NCBI RefSeq assembly: GCF_052076105.1 | Contig: NZ_CP197245.1 | Span: forward strand, 124,001 to 188,000 | Source: Tardiphaga sp052076105 | GTDB lineage: Bacteria; Pseudomonadota; Alphaproteobacteria; Rhizobiales; Xanthobacteraceae | Length of the DNA stretch: 64,000 nucleotides | Direction of reading: 5' to 3' | Made by a program: the position numbers and the translations under genes | Part shown: piece after piece, positions 18,516-26,442 of the stretch | How positions within the stretch are numbered: position 1 is the first letter of the stretch | How the letters are laid out: each line of letters starts with the position of its first letter | Notes under the pieces: generated by a model | What the model saw: the letters and a program-made list of their open reading frames with translations, nothing else | Databases searched by the model: none | Told to the model about the DNA's origin: nothing

Positions 18516-19276
18516 GCATGCGCGACGACAACACGCATTCCACCGACGATCTTGCGGCCGACTATGTGATGGGCCTGCTGGAAGGCGCGGAGCTTGCCGC
18601 TGCCGAAGCGCGCATGACCGACGATGCCGAGTTCGCCAGGGCCGTCAGCGTCTGGCGTGAGCGATTGGCCGATCTCGACGCCACCGCCGAAGCGCTCGCC
18701 CCCAGTGCTGGGCTGTGGGACCGCATCTCCGACTCCACCAGGATCAAACCCGAGATCCCGCTGCCCGGCGCCCGCGCCGCGCTGCGCGGCGCAACGCTGT
18801 GGGACAATATCAGCTTCTGGCGCGGCGCCGGCATCGGCGGGGTGTTCACGGCCTTGATGCTTGTGGTGGTGCTTATCGGCGCGCTCGCGACGTCGCGCCA
18901 GCTGCGCCGCGAGCTGATTGCGCTGGCTCAGCGCAAGCCGATCTATGTCGCCGTGCTGGTCAATGACGCCACCAAGGAAGCCGGCGCCATCGTCAACACC
19001 TTCTCCGACGGCCGCGTCGAACTGATCCCGCTGCGCCCGATCGACGTCCCCGCCGGCCGCACGCTGCAGGTCTGGACCCTGTGGGATCGCAGCATCGGCC
19101 CGAAGTCCATCGCCGTCACCAGCCAGTCGCGCACCCTGCAGCTCGATCTCGAAGAGCTGCCGGAAGCCGTCCCGGATCAGCAGTTCGAGATCACGCTTGA
19201 GCCAGAAGGCGGCTCGCCGATCGGGCAACCGACCGGGCCGACTCTCTTCAAGGGCAATGCGGCGCGGGCGCTGTGA
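18512..19276 (+). CDS. Membrane anti-sigma factor (RskA-like)
   Basis: A 254-aa protein translationally coupled to the sigma gene. The cytoplasmic N-terminal domain (1-95) has the DDLAADYVMGLLEGAE zinc-less anti-sigma pattern and VWRERLADLD. One transmembrane helix spans about residues 108-130 (GIGGVFTALMLVVVLIGAL). The periplasmic C-terminal domain matches the RskA C-terminal family (VAVLVNDATKEAGAIV, RTLQVWTLWD, FEITLEPEGGSPIGQPTGP). Regulated proteolysis would release the sigma factor. The last 15 codons recur in diverged form at 20789-20833, beyond the lipoprotein gene. Confidence 0.9.
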   Translation: MSMRDDNTHSTDDLAADYVMGLLEGAELAAAEARMTDDAEFARAVSVWRERLADLDATAEALAPSAGLWDRISDSTRIKPEIPLPGARAALRGATLWDNISFWRGAGIGGVFTALMLVVVLIGALATSRQLRRELIALAQRKPIYVAVLVNDATKEAGAIVNTFSDGRVELIPLRPIDVPAGRTLQVWTLWDRSIGPKSIAVTSQSRTLQLDLEELPEAVPDQQFEITLEPEGGSPIGQPTGPTLFKGNAARAL

Positions 19277-19288
19277 ATTGCAAAAGCC

Positions 19289-19314
19289 GATCCACGGCAA
19301 TATCGCCATGGATC
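19289..19314. terminator. Hairpin after the sigma/anti-sigma operon
   Basis: A 10-bp stem (19289-19298 with 19305-19314, one wobble) with an AATATC loop, 12 bp past the anti-sigma stop. No T tract follows, so it is a weak or Rho-assisted candidate between convergent genes. Confidence 0.45.
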
Positions 19315-19331
19315 GACCGGTCTGTTCACGC

Positions 19332-20594
19332 CTAGCGAGATTCCACCTCTTTCGGCTTCCCGATAGATCCAGTTGGACTCAAATCTCCTTCTGCAGGCTT
19401 TGCCGTGTTACGCACATCGGGCGTATTTGAAGGTCGACCGGACAACAGCGAAGGATTTCTTGGGGACCGTAGTCGGGCAAGATATTGTCGGCGTTCAAGC
19501 GACGCGCTGTACAACCGTCCGCCCTCGCCCGGCACAAGGTCAGCCTCAAACGCAGCTTTGGCCAAAGCTTGATTCAACGCAGTCTGACATTTGTTCTTTG
19601 AAGTGGGATTGACCACATACTCGGTCGTATCGCCCAGCAAGTTTTGACACGACCGCCACATCAGCTTCGTCACAAGGAAGAAATGTGGAGTGTATGCTTC
19701 AATGGCGAGTGTCGCGTAGTTCATGTTCCACACGAAGTCGCGCCATAGGCGAAGATCTCCATTCCCGTTGTTCATAATTTGCAGCGCATATGCCAGGGTG
19801 CCGCAAACTTCGCCGGGCGCCATGGCATAGCTGGCTGGATAATATCCATCAGGCCCGGGAGTTACGATCACCGGTGTCAGCTGGCACCGCTTCGTAAGAT
19901 TGTCGATGATCAGCCACATGTTGAGTTCAAGCGAGTCTCGATAAAGTGGCAGCAAGGTGAGAACCGGGCCAGCGCTGGAAAAGCTCAGACTAAGAAGATC
20001 ATCGACCAGGGAAGTTGCTTGATTGACTGCCTTGGTTGCGTGAATGGCGGCTTTCACTGAGTCCGAAACGACCGGGATCTTCCCCATCAATTTGTCACGA
20101 ATTTCGGAAAGTGATGCGTTGCTTTCGGCATTGAAGAGCGTCGTCAGCGCGAGTCTGAACAGCGCGTAGTCCAATCTCGCCATCTTCTCATCGAAAAACT
20201 GGCAAACCGCCGGCAGTGTAAATCTTGCGGCTTCAAGCGTACCGATCGCTGCAACCGTGTTGTCCGTTACCACGACTTTCGTGCTCGTATCGGGATAGAG
20301 GCAATGGTAGGCTTCATAGGCCGTTTCCACCGCAGCCCTCATATTTGCTTCGATAGCGAGCTTGTCAGCTTCGTTATGACCGGCTTGCCGCGCGGCGGCC
20401 AGCAACACACCAACCAACAAATATGACCGAAACAACCTGTGGCTTTTCGTGTTTGCAACGAAGAGAACATAATCTTCGCCCTGCGCGACGATCCCCCCTC
20501 TTCGATTGATCTCCGCACACCCCGTCAGCATTGACGCCACCAGAACAAGCGCCATCATTCGCGCAGTAAAGCGCGTCGCGAATCTTGAAAACAT
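19332..20594 (-). CDS. Large hypothetical lipoprotein, foreign-looking
   Basis: A 420-aa protein with a lipoprotein signal: basic start, hydrophobic stretch and lipobox LTGC with the lipidated Cys at residue 26. The rest is mainly helical and shows no domain I recognise; several cysteines are scattered (CLYPD, CQFFDE, CQLTP, EVCGTL, SCQNLL). The last 60 residues are low-complexity. By eye its base composition is less GC-rich than its neighbours. It lies in opposite orientation to the sigma operon, and a diverged copy of the anti-sigma 3' end lies just beyond it. The start at 20594 is preceded by GGGGGC; a 5' TTG extension is less likely. Confidence 0.75.
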   Translation of the reverse strand: MFSRFATRFTARMMALVLVASMLTGCAEINRRGGIVAQGEDYVLFVANTKSHRLFRSYLLVGVLLAAARQAGHNEADKLAIEANMRAAVETAYEAYHCLYPDTSTKVVVTDNTVAAIGTLEAARFTLPAVCQFFDEKMARLDYALFRLALTTLFNAESNASLSEIRDKLMGKIPVVSDSVKAAIHATKAVNQATSLVDDLLSLSFSSAGPVLTLLPLYRDSLELNMWLIIDNLTKRCQLTPVIVTPGPDGYYPASYAMAPGEVCGTLAYALQIMNNGNGDLRLWRDFVWNMNYATLAIEAYTPHFFLVTKLMWRSCQNLLGDTTEYVVNPTSKNKCQTALNQALAKAAFEADLVPGEGGRLYSASLERRQYLARLRSPRNPSLLSGRPSNTPDVRNTAKPAEGDLSPTGSIGKPKEVESR

Positions 20595-20933
20595 GATCGC
20601 CCCCAAGCAAATCTTCGATTTGTAATGGGGTAAAGCTCGCCAGATTCGCGATGCATCCAGTAGTTGATATTTATCAGGTCATTTCTTTTGATTGATTTAT
20701 CCACATCAATCGCCCTTGGGTTGAATGTCCATTTGCGCGCCGAAAGCAGCGCGGCGGCGCCCCTCGCGTCGTCGAGGAAGACGACTCACCGACCGGGCCT
20801 GTATTGTTCAAGTGCAATGCCGCGCGGGCGTTGTCGTCTCGCGGCGATCGGTTTTGGCCATTGAACGCTTCGGCCTGCGGAAGCGACAAACGGCCAGTAT
20901 TCGGCGTCGAATGGCGCGTTGCGGAGAGAATGC
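20595..20933. other. Non-coding gap upstream of the lipoprotein gene
   Basis: 339 bp between divergent genes. It contains an AT-rich stretch (about 20655-20715) with one perfect TTATCCACA nonamer (20697-20705, the DnaA-box consensus, possibly by chance), the anti-sigma 3'-end remnant at 20788-20834, and presumably the promoters of both neighbours. Confidence 0.6.
20788..20834 (+). pseudogene. Remnant duplicate of the anti-sigma gene 3' end
   Basis: Aligns with 19228-19275 at about 79% by hand count. In frame it reads PTGPVLFKCNAARAL against PTGPTLFKGNAARAL at the anti-sigma C-terminus, 13 of 15 residues identical. The stop codon is not kept. It is not part of any credible gene here. Confidence 0.8.
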
Positions 20934-21998
20934 ATGCGATATTCGACCGATGATCTGCGCGCGGCTGTGACAGCCGGCGTGCTTCCTTCCACGCAGCTCG
21001 ACGCCCTGCTGGCTTTCCTCGCTGCGCGTGCGCCGGCACAGCCGGCTGCCGGGCCCAAATTCGATGTCGTGCATTTGCTCTGGTATGCCGGCGCGCTGGT
21101 GGTGATATCAGCGATGGGGTTGTTCTCGACGCTGGCGTTTTCGCAAATGGGTGGAGCGGCGCTGACCGCCACTGCGCTGGTCTATGCCGGCCTGTTCACC
21201 GCTGCCGGACACTATCTCTGGACGGTCAAGAAGCTGCGCACGCCGGGCGGACTGCTGATCGCGGTTGCCGTGGCGATGACGCCGCTTGCCGTGTTCGGCA
21301 TCCAGGATGCTTACGGCGCATGGACTGAGTTCGGCAAGCCGGCGGCGATGCGCGATTTCTATATCTGGATCAAGGGCAGCTTCGTCTTCATGGAGCTTGC
21401 CACCATCGCCGCAGCGATCGTGGCACTGCACTTCTATCGCTTTCCCTTCATCGTCTTCATCATGGCGGTCGCGCTGTGGTTCCTGTCGATGGACGTCGTG
21501 CCGTGGATCACCGGCACCAGCTACGGCAGCTGGGAAATGTCGCGCAAGATTTCCATCTGGTTCGGCCTCGGCATTCTGGTTGCTGCGGTGATCGTCAACC
21601 TGCGCCAGCGCAGCGGCGATTTCGCATTCTGGCTTTATCTGTTCGGCGTGCTCACATTCTGGGGCGGCATCAGCGCCACGTCGAACGGCACCAATCTCGA
21701 CAAGGCGCTATACTGCCTGCTGAACATCGGCTTCCTGCTGATCTCCGTCGCTCTGTCACGGCGGGTATTCGCGGTGTTCGGCACCATTGGCATTGCGATC
21801 TATCTCGGCGACCTCGCCGAGAAGATCTTCAAGGACTCGATGCTGTTCCCGTTCGCACTGTCGCTGATCGGCATCGGCATCATTGCGCTGGGGCTGTATG
21901 TCCATCGCCACCAGCACGCCATCGGCGCCTGGGTCGATGCGCGCCTGCCCGAAGCGCTCAAGCGGCTGCGGGCGGAACCGGTCGCCGGACAGGTTTGA
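20934..21998 (+). CDS. Polytopic membrane protein (DUF2157-like)
   Basis: A 354-aa protein. A soluble N-terminal segment (about 1-45; MRYSTDDLRAAVTAGVLP) is followed by about ten hydrophobic helices. The short helical lead that resembles a DUF2157 start (a charged segment with a turn before the first membrane helix) is the only family hint. It contains one conserved-looking NGTNLDKALYCLLNIGFLL block. The start at 20934 has GGAGAG upstream. No transporter signature is visible. Role unknown. Confidence 0.75.
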   Translation: MRYSTDDLRAAVTAGVLPSTQLDALLAFLAARAPAQPAAGPKFDVVHLLWYAGALVVISAMGLFSTLAFSQMGGAALTATALVYAGLFTAAGHYLWTVKKLRTPGGLLIAVAVAMTPLAVFGIQDAYGAWTEFGKPAAMRDFYIWIKGSFVFMELATIAAAIVALHFYRFPFIVFIMAVALWFLSMDVVPWITGTSYGSWEMSRKISIWFGLGILVAAVIVNLRQRSGDFAFWLYLFGVLTFWGGISATSNGTNLDKALYCLLNIGFLLISVALSRRVFAVFGTIGIAIYLGDLAEKIFKDSMLFPFALSLIGIGIIALGLYVHRHQHAIGAWVDARLPEALKRLRAEPVAGQV

Positions 21999-22106
21999 CG
22001 AGGCCGGCCCTGCAGGCAGAAAGCACGACGGCAAGTCTCATCCCTTGAACCGACCATTCCCTTCAGGCATCCTTGCAATCAAGGATAGCATTCAAGGGAG
22101 GCTGCC

Positions 22107-22499
22107 ATGGCGTTGTCGCGTCGGACCGTTCTGTTGTCGCTGGCCCTGTCACTTGCCGTCGTGCTGCCAGCCAACGCTGCCAGCTTCCTCGTCAGGCTCG
22201 ATCCCGACAAGGATGGCACCGTCGACATGGCCGAGGCCAAGGCCGCCGCCGGCAAATTGTTCGACCTGCTCGACCGCGACAAGGACGGCACGCTGGACGC
22301 CCGGGAACTACGCGGCCGCATGAGCAAGAGCGAATTCGCTGCTGCCAATCCGGACAATGACGGCACGCTCGACAAGGCGGAATATCTCGCCGTGGTGGAA
22401 ACGCGGTTCCGCGCGGCAAATCCCGATAATGACGGCACCATCGATGCCAGGGAATTCGCCACGCCAGCGGGCAAGAAGCTGTTGAAGCTGCTCAAGTAG
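22107..22499 (+). CDS. Secreted four-EF-hand calcium-binding protein
   Basis: A 130-aa protein with a signal peptide (residues 1-25, cleavage near ANAA). The mature part carries four canonical 12-residue EF loops at residues 32-43, 56-67, 81-92 and 105-116 (DPDKDGTVDMAE, DRDKDGTLDARE, NPDNDGTLDKAE, NPDNDGTIDARE), all with Glu at position 12 and Gly at 6. It should bind calcium in the periplasm; no partner is known. AAGGGAGG lies just before the ATG. Confidence 0.9.
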   Translation: MALSRRTVLLSLALSLAVVLPANAASFLVRLDPDKDGTVDMAEAKAAAGKLFDLLDRDKDGTLDARELRGRMSKSEFAAANPDNDGTLDKAEYLAVVETRFRAANPDNDGTIDAREFATPAGKKLLKLLK

Positions 22500-22539
22500 G
22501 GCCCTTTTATCGCCATCGGACTCGCCCCATATTCGACCC

Positions 22540-25449
22540 ATGGCGAAGAAACCCGACTCTCCGAAAAAGCCCGCAAAATCAGTCAAGACACCCGCCGCCA
22601 AGCCTAGCGCCGGCCGTCCAGAGGTCAAACCGATCGGGCCTGCGCTGGCGGAGCTGTTGAATCCCGCGATCAATCGCGGCGATGCCGGCATGGGCTCGGG
22701 CACCGGGTTGCAGCCACCGCCGACCAATTCCTTCGAGCGCCGCTCCGGCGGCGAGGCCGCGGTGCATCGCGCCCGCAAGTCGACGCCGAAGAAGTTTGAC
22801 GGCGACGAGGGCATGCGCCCGACGCCATTGCAGCCGTTTCCACAGCCGGTTGTCGCGCCCTATGCGCCGCGGCTGAGCGAGCAGAAGGGTCTCGAGGAAG
22901 CGCCGCAGGCCAATTACAACACCTCGGCCTCGATCCCGACGCTAGATCCGGAACTGGCCAAGCAGCTTGGCTTCACCACCGAGGAAGAAGACGCCGAAGC
23001 GCTGACGGCGCGGCCGCCGCGCAACAAGATGGAAGCGCTCGGCGTCGCTGCGACGGCCGATGCGCTTGACGCGCTGATCCGCGACGGCCGTCCGGAATTC
23101 CGCGAGCAGAAAGTGTGGACGCCGCACCGTCCGCCGCGCCCGGAGAAGTCCGAAGGCGGCGTGCGCTTCGAGCTGAAATCCGAATATGAGCCGAAAGGCG
23201 ACCAGCCCACCGCGATCAAGGAACTGGTGGAGGGCATCGACCGCAACGACCGGACTCAAGTTCTGCTCGGCGTCACCGGCTCCGGCAAGACCTACACCAT
23301 GGCCAAGGTGATCGAGGCGACGCAGCGCCCGGCCATTATTCTGGCGCCGAACAAGACGCTCGCCGCGCAGCTCTATGGCGAGTTCAAGAACTTCTTCCCC
23401 GACAACGCGGTCGAGTACTTCGTCAGTTATTACGACTACTACCAGCCGGAAGCCTACGTTCCGCGCACCGACACCTATATCGAGAAAGACTCGTCCATCA
23501 ACGAGCAGATCGACCGCATGCGCCATTCGGCGACGCGTGCACTGCTAGAGCGCGACGACGTCATCATCGTCGCCTCGGTGTCGTGCATCTACGGTATCGG
23601 TTCGGTGGAAACCTATACCGCGATGACCTTCGCGCTGAAGAAGGACGAGCGCATCGATCAGCGCCAGCTCATCGCCGACCTCGTCGCTTTGCAATACAAG
23701 CGCACCCAGCACGATTTCACCCGAGGCACCTTCCGCGTCCGCGGTGACGTCATCGACATCTTCCCGGCCCACTATGAAGACCGCGCCTGGCGCGTGAACC
23801 TGTTCGGCGACACCGTCGAGAGCATCGAGGAGTTCGATCCGCTCACCGGCCACAAGCAGGACGAACTCGAATTCATCAAGATCTACGCCAACTCGCATTA
23901 CGTGACGCCGCGGCCGACGCTGATCCAGGCGATGAAGTCGATCAAGGAAGAGCTGAAGTGGCGTCTCGACCAGCTGCACAATCAGGGCCGGTTGCTCGAG
24001 GCCCAGCGCCTCGAACAACGCACCACCTTCGATCTCGAAATGATGGAAGCCACCGGTAGCTGCGCCGGCATCGAGAACTATTCGCGCTATCTCACCGGAC
24101 GCCGCCCCGGCGAACCGCCGCCGACTTTGTTCGAATATGTCCCCGACAATGCGCTGGTCTTCGCCGACGAAAGCCATGTTTCGGTGCCGCAGATCGGCGC
24201 CATGTTCAAAGGCGACTTCCGCCGCAAGGCGACGCTGGCGGAATATGGCTTCCGCCTGCCCTCCTGCATGGACAACCGCCCGCTGCGCTTCGAGGAATGG
24301 GACATGATGCGCCCGCAATCGATCGCGGTGTCGGCAACGCCGTCCGGCTGGGAGCTGCAGGAATCCGGCGGCGTGTTCGTCGAGCAGGTCATTCGCCCCA
24401 CCGGCCTGATCGACCCGCCGATCAATATCCGCCCGGCCCGCACCCAGGTCGACGATCTCCTCGGCGAAGTCCGCGCCACCGCGGCCGCGGGCTACCGCTC
24501 GCTGATCACCGTGCTGACCAAACGCATGGCGGAAGACCTCACGGAGTTCCTGCATGAGCAGGGCATCCGCGTGCGCTACATGCACAGCGATATCGACACC
24601 ATCGAGCGTATCGAGATCATCCGCGACCTCCGCCTCGGTGCCTTCGACGCGCTGGTCGGCATCAACCTGCTGCGCGAAGGCCTCGACATTCCCGAATGCG
24701 CGCTGGTTGCCGTGCTCGACGCCGACAAGGAAGGCTTCTTGCGTTCGGAGACGTCGCTGATCCAGACCATCGGCCGCGCTGCGCGTAACGTCGATGGCCG
24801 CGTCATTCTCTATGCCGACCAGATGACCGGCTCGATGCAGCGCGCCATCGCCGAAACCGATCGCCGCCGCGAGAAGCAGATGGAATACAACACGCTGCAC
24901 GGTATCACGCCGGAAAGCGTGAAGAAGTCGATCGGCGACATCCTCAACTCGGTCTATGAAGGTGACCGCGTGCTGGTGGATATCGGCGGCGGCATGGCCG
25001 AAGACGCCATCACCATCGGGCATAATTTCGAAACCGTGCTGGCCGATCTGGAAGTGCGGATGCGCGAGGCCGCGGCCGACCTGAACTTCGAGGAAGCCGC
25101 AAGGCTCCGCGACGAGGTCAAGCGCCTCCGCGCCACCGAACTCGCCGTAGTCGACGACCCCACCGTCAAGCAGCGCGGCGTCACCGCACGCGGCGGCGGT
25201 TACAAAGGTGAGAAGAAATATGGCGATGCCGCCAACCTGCCCGCGCGTCTCGACAAGGCCGCGCAAGGCAAGGCGCGCGGCAAATACGCGAGCAAGGCGC
25301 GCAAGCCGACGCTGGACGAGATGGGTCCGGGCGTGGAGAGCAAGATTTTCCAGCCCACCAACTCACGCGAGTCCGGCCCGGAATTCGGGCCGGCGCCGAG
25401 AAGCTCAGGCGGCGCACCGGGGCATCGGGGTGGATGGAAGAAGCGGTAG
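22540..25449 (+). CDS. uvrB: Excinuclease ABC subunit B
   Basis: A 969-aa nucleotide excision repair helicase-like damage verifier that works with UvrA and UvrC. The core starts near residue 208 (FELKSEYEPKGDQPTAI). Walker A is GVTGSGKTYTMA, the beta-hairpin is YYDYYQPEAYVP, the DExH-like box is FADESHVSVPQI, motif V/VI regions are LLREGLDIPE and QTIGRAARN, and a UVR motif for UvrC binding follows near residue 850. It is about 300 residues longer than E. coli UvrB, because of a Pro/Ala/Lys-rich N-terminal extension of about 205 residues and a basic C-terminal tail. Long UvrB proteins are usual in this family. Confidence 0.97.
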   Translation: MAKKPDSPKKPAKSVKTPAAKPSAGRPEVKPIGPALAELLNPAINRGDAGMGSGTGLQPPPTNSFERRSGGEAAVHRARKSTPKKFDGDEGMRPTPLQPFPQPVVAPYAPRLSEQKGLEEAPQANYNTSASIPTLDPELAKQLGFTTEEEDAEALTARPPRNKMEALGVAATADALDALIRDGRPEFREQKVWTPHRPPRPEKSEGGVRFELKSEYEPKGDQPTAIKELVEGIDRNDRTQVLLGVTGSGKTYTMAKVIEATQRPAIILAPNKTLAAQLYGEFKNFFPDNAVEYFVSYYDYYQPEAYVPRTDTYIEKDSSINEQIDRMRHSATRALLERDDVIIVASVSCIYGIGSVETYTAMTFALKKDERIDQRQLIADLVALQYKRTQHDFTRGTFRVRGDVIDIFPAHYEDRAWRVNLFGDTVESIEEFDPLTGHKQDELEFIKIYANSHYVTPRPTLIQAMKSIKEELKWRLDQLHNQGRLLEAQRLEQRTTFDLEMMEATGSCAGIENYSRYLTGRRPGEPPPTLFEYVPDNALVFADESHVSVPQIGAMFKGDFRRKATLAEYGFRLPSCMDNRPLRFEEWDMMRPQSIAVSATPSGWELQESGGVFVEQVIRPTGLIDPPINIRPARTQVDDLLGEVRATAAAGYRSLITVLTKRMAEDLTEFLHEQGIRVRYMHSDIDTIERIEIIRDLRLGAFDALVGINLLREGLDIPECALVAVLDADKEGFLRSETSLIQTIGRAARNVDGRVILYADQMTGSMQRAIAETDRRREKQMEYNTLHGITPESVKKSIGDILNSVYEGDRVLVDIGGGMAEDAITIGHNFETVLADLEVRMREAAADLNFEEAARLRDEVKRLRATELAVVDDPTVKQRGVTARGGGYKGEKKYGDAANLPARLDKAAQGKARGKYASKARKPTLDEMGPGVESKIFQPTNSRESGPEFGPAPRSSGGAPGHRGGWKKR

Positions 25450-25574
25450 CTACGCTCTTCTCCTAGCCACACAAGCGGACAGCGATATCCCCTCCCCCTC
25501 ACGGCAGAGGGGCGAGCCGCGAACGCAGGCCAACTAGAAATTTTTAACCCGACAGGGCAGCGCGGATTCCATAG

Positions 25575-25616
25575 ATGAAGCAACGATCCGTCAGGAGACT
25601 ACGGAGGCGGTGCTGA
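25575..25616 (+). CDS. Possible 13-aa Arg-rich leader peptide
   Basis: ATG at 25575 begins a 13-codon frame (MKQRSVRRLRRRC) whose TGA stop overlaps the ATG of the next ORF as TGATG. Overlap and arginine content suggest a translational leader, but such a short frame may be chance. Confidence 0.2.
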   Translation: MKQRSVRRLRRRC

Positions 25617-25753
25617 TGGCTGGGGTGATGGCGTTCTCGGACTACAAGGAACAGAGCAAGACAGACGCGACTCTTTCCAAATTCGATATGGTGTCTGATA
25701 TTTACGTCGCTATGCGGCGGGCGGCGGCTCAAGCGGCGGCGAAAAAAGCATAG
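25616..25753 (+). CDS. Small hypothetical protein (45 aa)
   Basis: A 45-aa frame starting at 25616 with a strong ribosome-binding site (ACGGAGG, about 7 nt upstream). The predicted protein is polar and helical with an Ala/Lys-rich end. Its 3' end overlaps the 3' end of the convergent gene at 25710. The frame stays open upstream to about 25538 without a start codon, so it could be a truncated remnant. No family recognised. It opens the accessory stretch that follows uvrB. Confidence 0.4.
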   Translation: MAGVMAFSDYKEQSKTDATLSKFDMVSDIYVAMRRAAAQAAAKKA

Positions 25754-26315
25754 AAATGTCGCGGTTTAGCGTCGCTATGTCGGTCGCTATTTTCCTGATC
25801 CCGTTGAATGTTAGCGCCCAATGGATGTTGGCTCGGCCATCCTCTGATTTTGTCTTTTTTGGCTTATCGCCGCTTTGGCGTAGGAGCGCTCCATCCGTCT
25901 CGGGGTAAAGGTTGCCTGGGTTGTTCCAAGAATCCTCCGACATCCCGCCACCCCAGAGCCGGTGCATGACCTGATGGCGCTGGGAGGCGACGTTTCGAAT
26001 GCGACCGACGAAGATCGCTGCATTTGACCGCAACGGCTCCGGCGATTTGAGTTCAATCTGGCTCTGAAAGAGGTCTAGCGTATCTCTCAGATTTCTTACC
26101 TTCTTGTATTGAGACAGTAGTTCGTCGTCGCCCTCGATGAATTTTCGAATTTCCATGTCAATGAGGGTTTCCAGCATCCCCCATTGAACTGCCACCATTC
26201 CGATAGCCCATAATTGGCGATCTGGGACGGCGGGGTTAAAGTCGAACCGATTTCTTGAAGGAAACCAAAGAGGATCGTTTTGCAAAATAGGGGGCTCTAA
26301 AGACGATTTAGACAT
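25710..26315 (-). CDS. Hypothetical helical protein, possibly HEPN-like
   Basis: A 201-aa soluble, helix-rich protein in the accessory stretch. The layout is a helix with QWGMLETLIDMEIRKF (residues 44-59), a central helix with RNLRDTLDLFQSQIEL (74-89), and a helix ending in RHQVMH (113-118) followed by a Trp. The Arg-x4-His motif preceded by long helices recalls HEPN domains, which include RNase toxins and antiviral effectors, but this is pattern similarity only. The start at 26315 overlaps the start of a small divergent ORF through a shared CATG; the ribosome-binding site is weak. A start at 26348 is also possible. Confidence 0.55.
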   Translation of the reverse strand: MSKSSLEPPILQNDPLWFPSRNRFDFNPAVPDRQLWAIGMVAVQWGMLETLIDMEIRKFIEGDDELLSQYKKVRNLRDTLDLFQSQIELKSPEPLRSNAAIFVGRIRNVASQRHQVMHRLWGGGMSEDSWNNPGNLYPETDGALLRQSGDKPKKTKSEDGRANIHWALTFNGIRKIATDIATLNRDISMLFSPPLEPPPAA

Positions 26316-26442
26316 GACCAAGCGCCTGATGGGTTCGCTCGTGCGCATGAAGCCAGAGCCGCATGAGGATATGAAGGTAAGGAAAAAGCCCCCTAAGAAG
26401 AAACAGACTCCGCGTCCTCAGAAGTCGCTGCCGCCGGAATAA
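26314..26442 (+). CDS. Small basic hypothetical protein (42 aa)
   Basis: A 42-aa frame, Lys/Pro-rich with a VRMKPEPHEDMKVRKK core, of a kind I associate with accessory regions of rhizobial genomes, though I cannot name a family. Its ATG overlaps the start codon of the divergent gene at 25710-26315. No clear ribosome-binding site. It overlaps the 3' end of the gene at 26418-26885 by about 25 bp. Confidence 0.35.
   Translation: MTKRLMGSLVRMKPEPHEDMKVRKKPPKKKQTPRPQKSLPPE

Noticed and set aside
20697..20705. Single perfect DnaA box
   Set aside because: One nonamer in 64 kb may be chance; no other boxes lie near it.
23545..25266. Long open frame (573 codons) antisense to uvrB
   Set aside because: It lies wholly inside uvrB, has no ribosome-binding site and reads as low-complexity Asp/His/Arg-rich sequence. 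High-GC genes often leave long open antisense frames.
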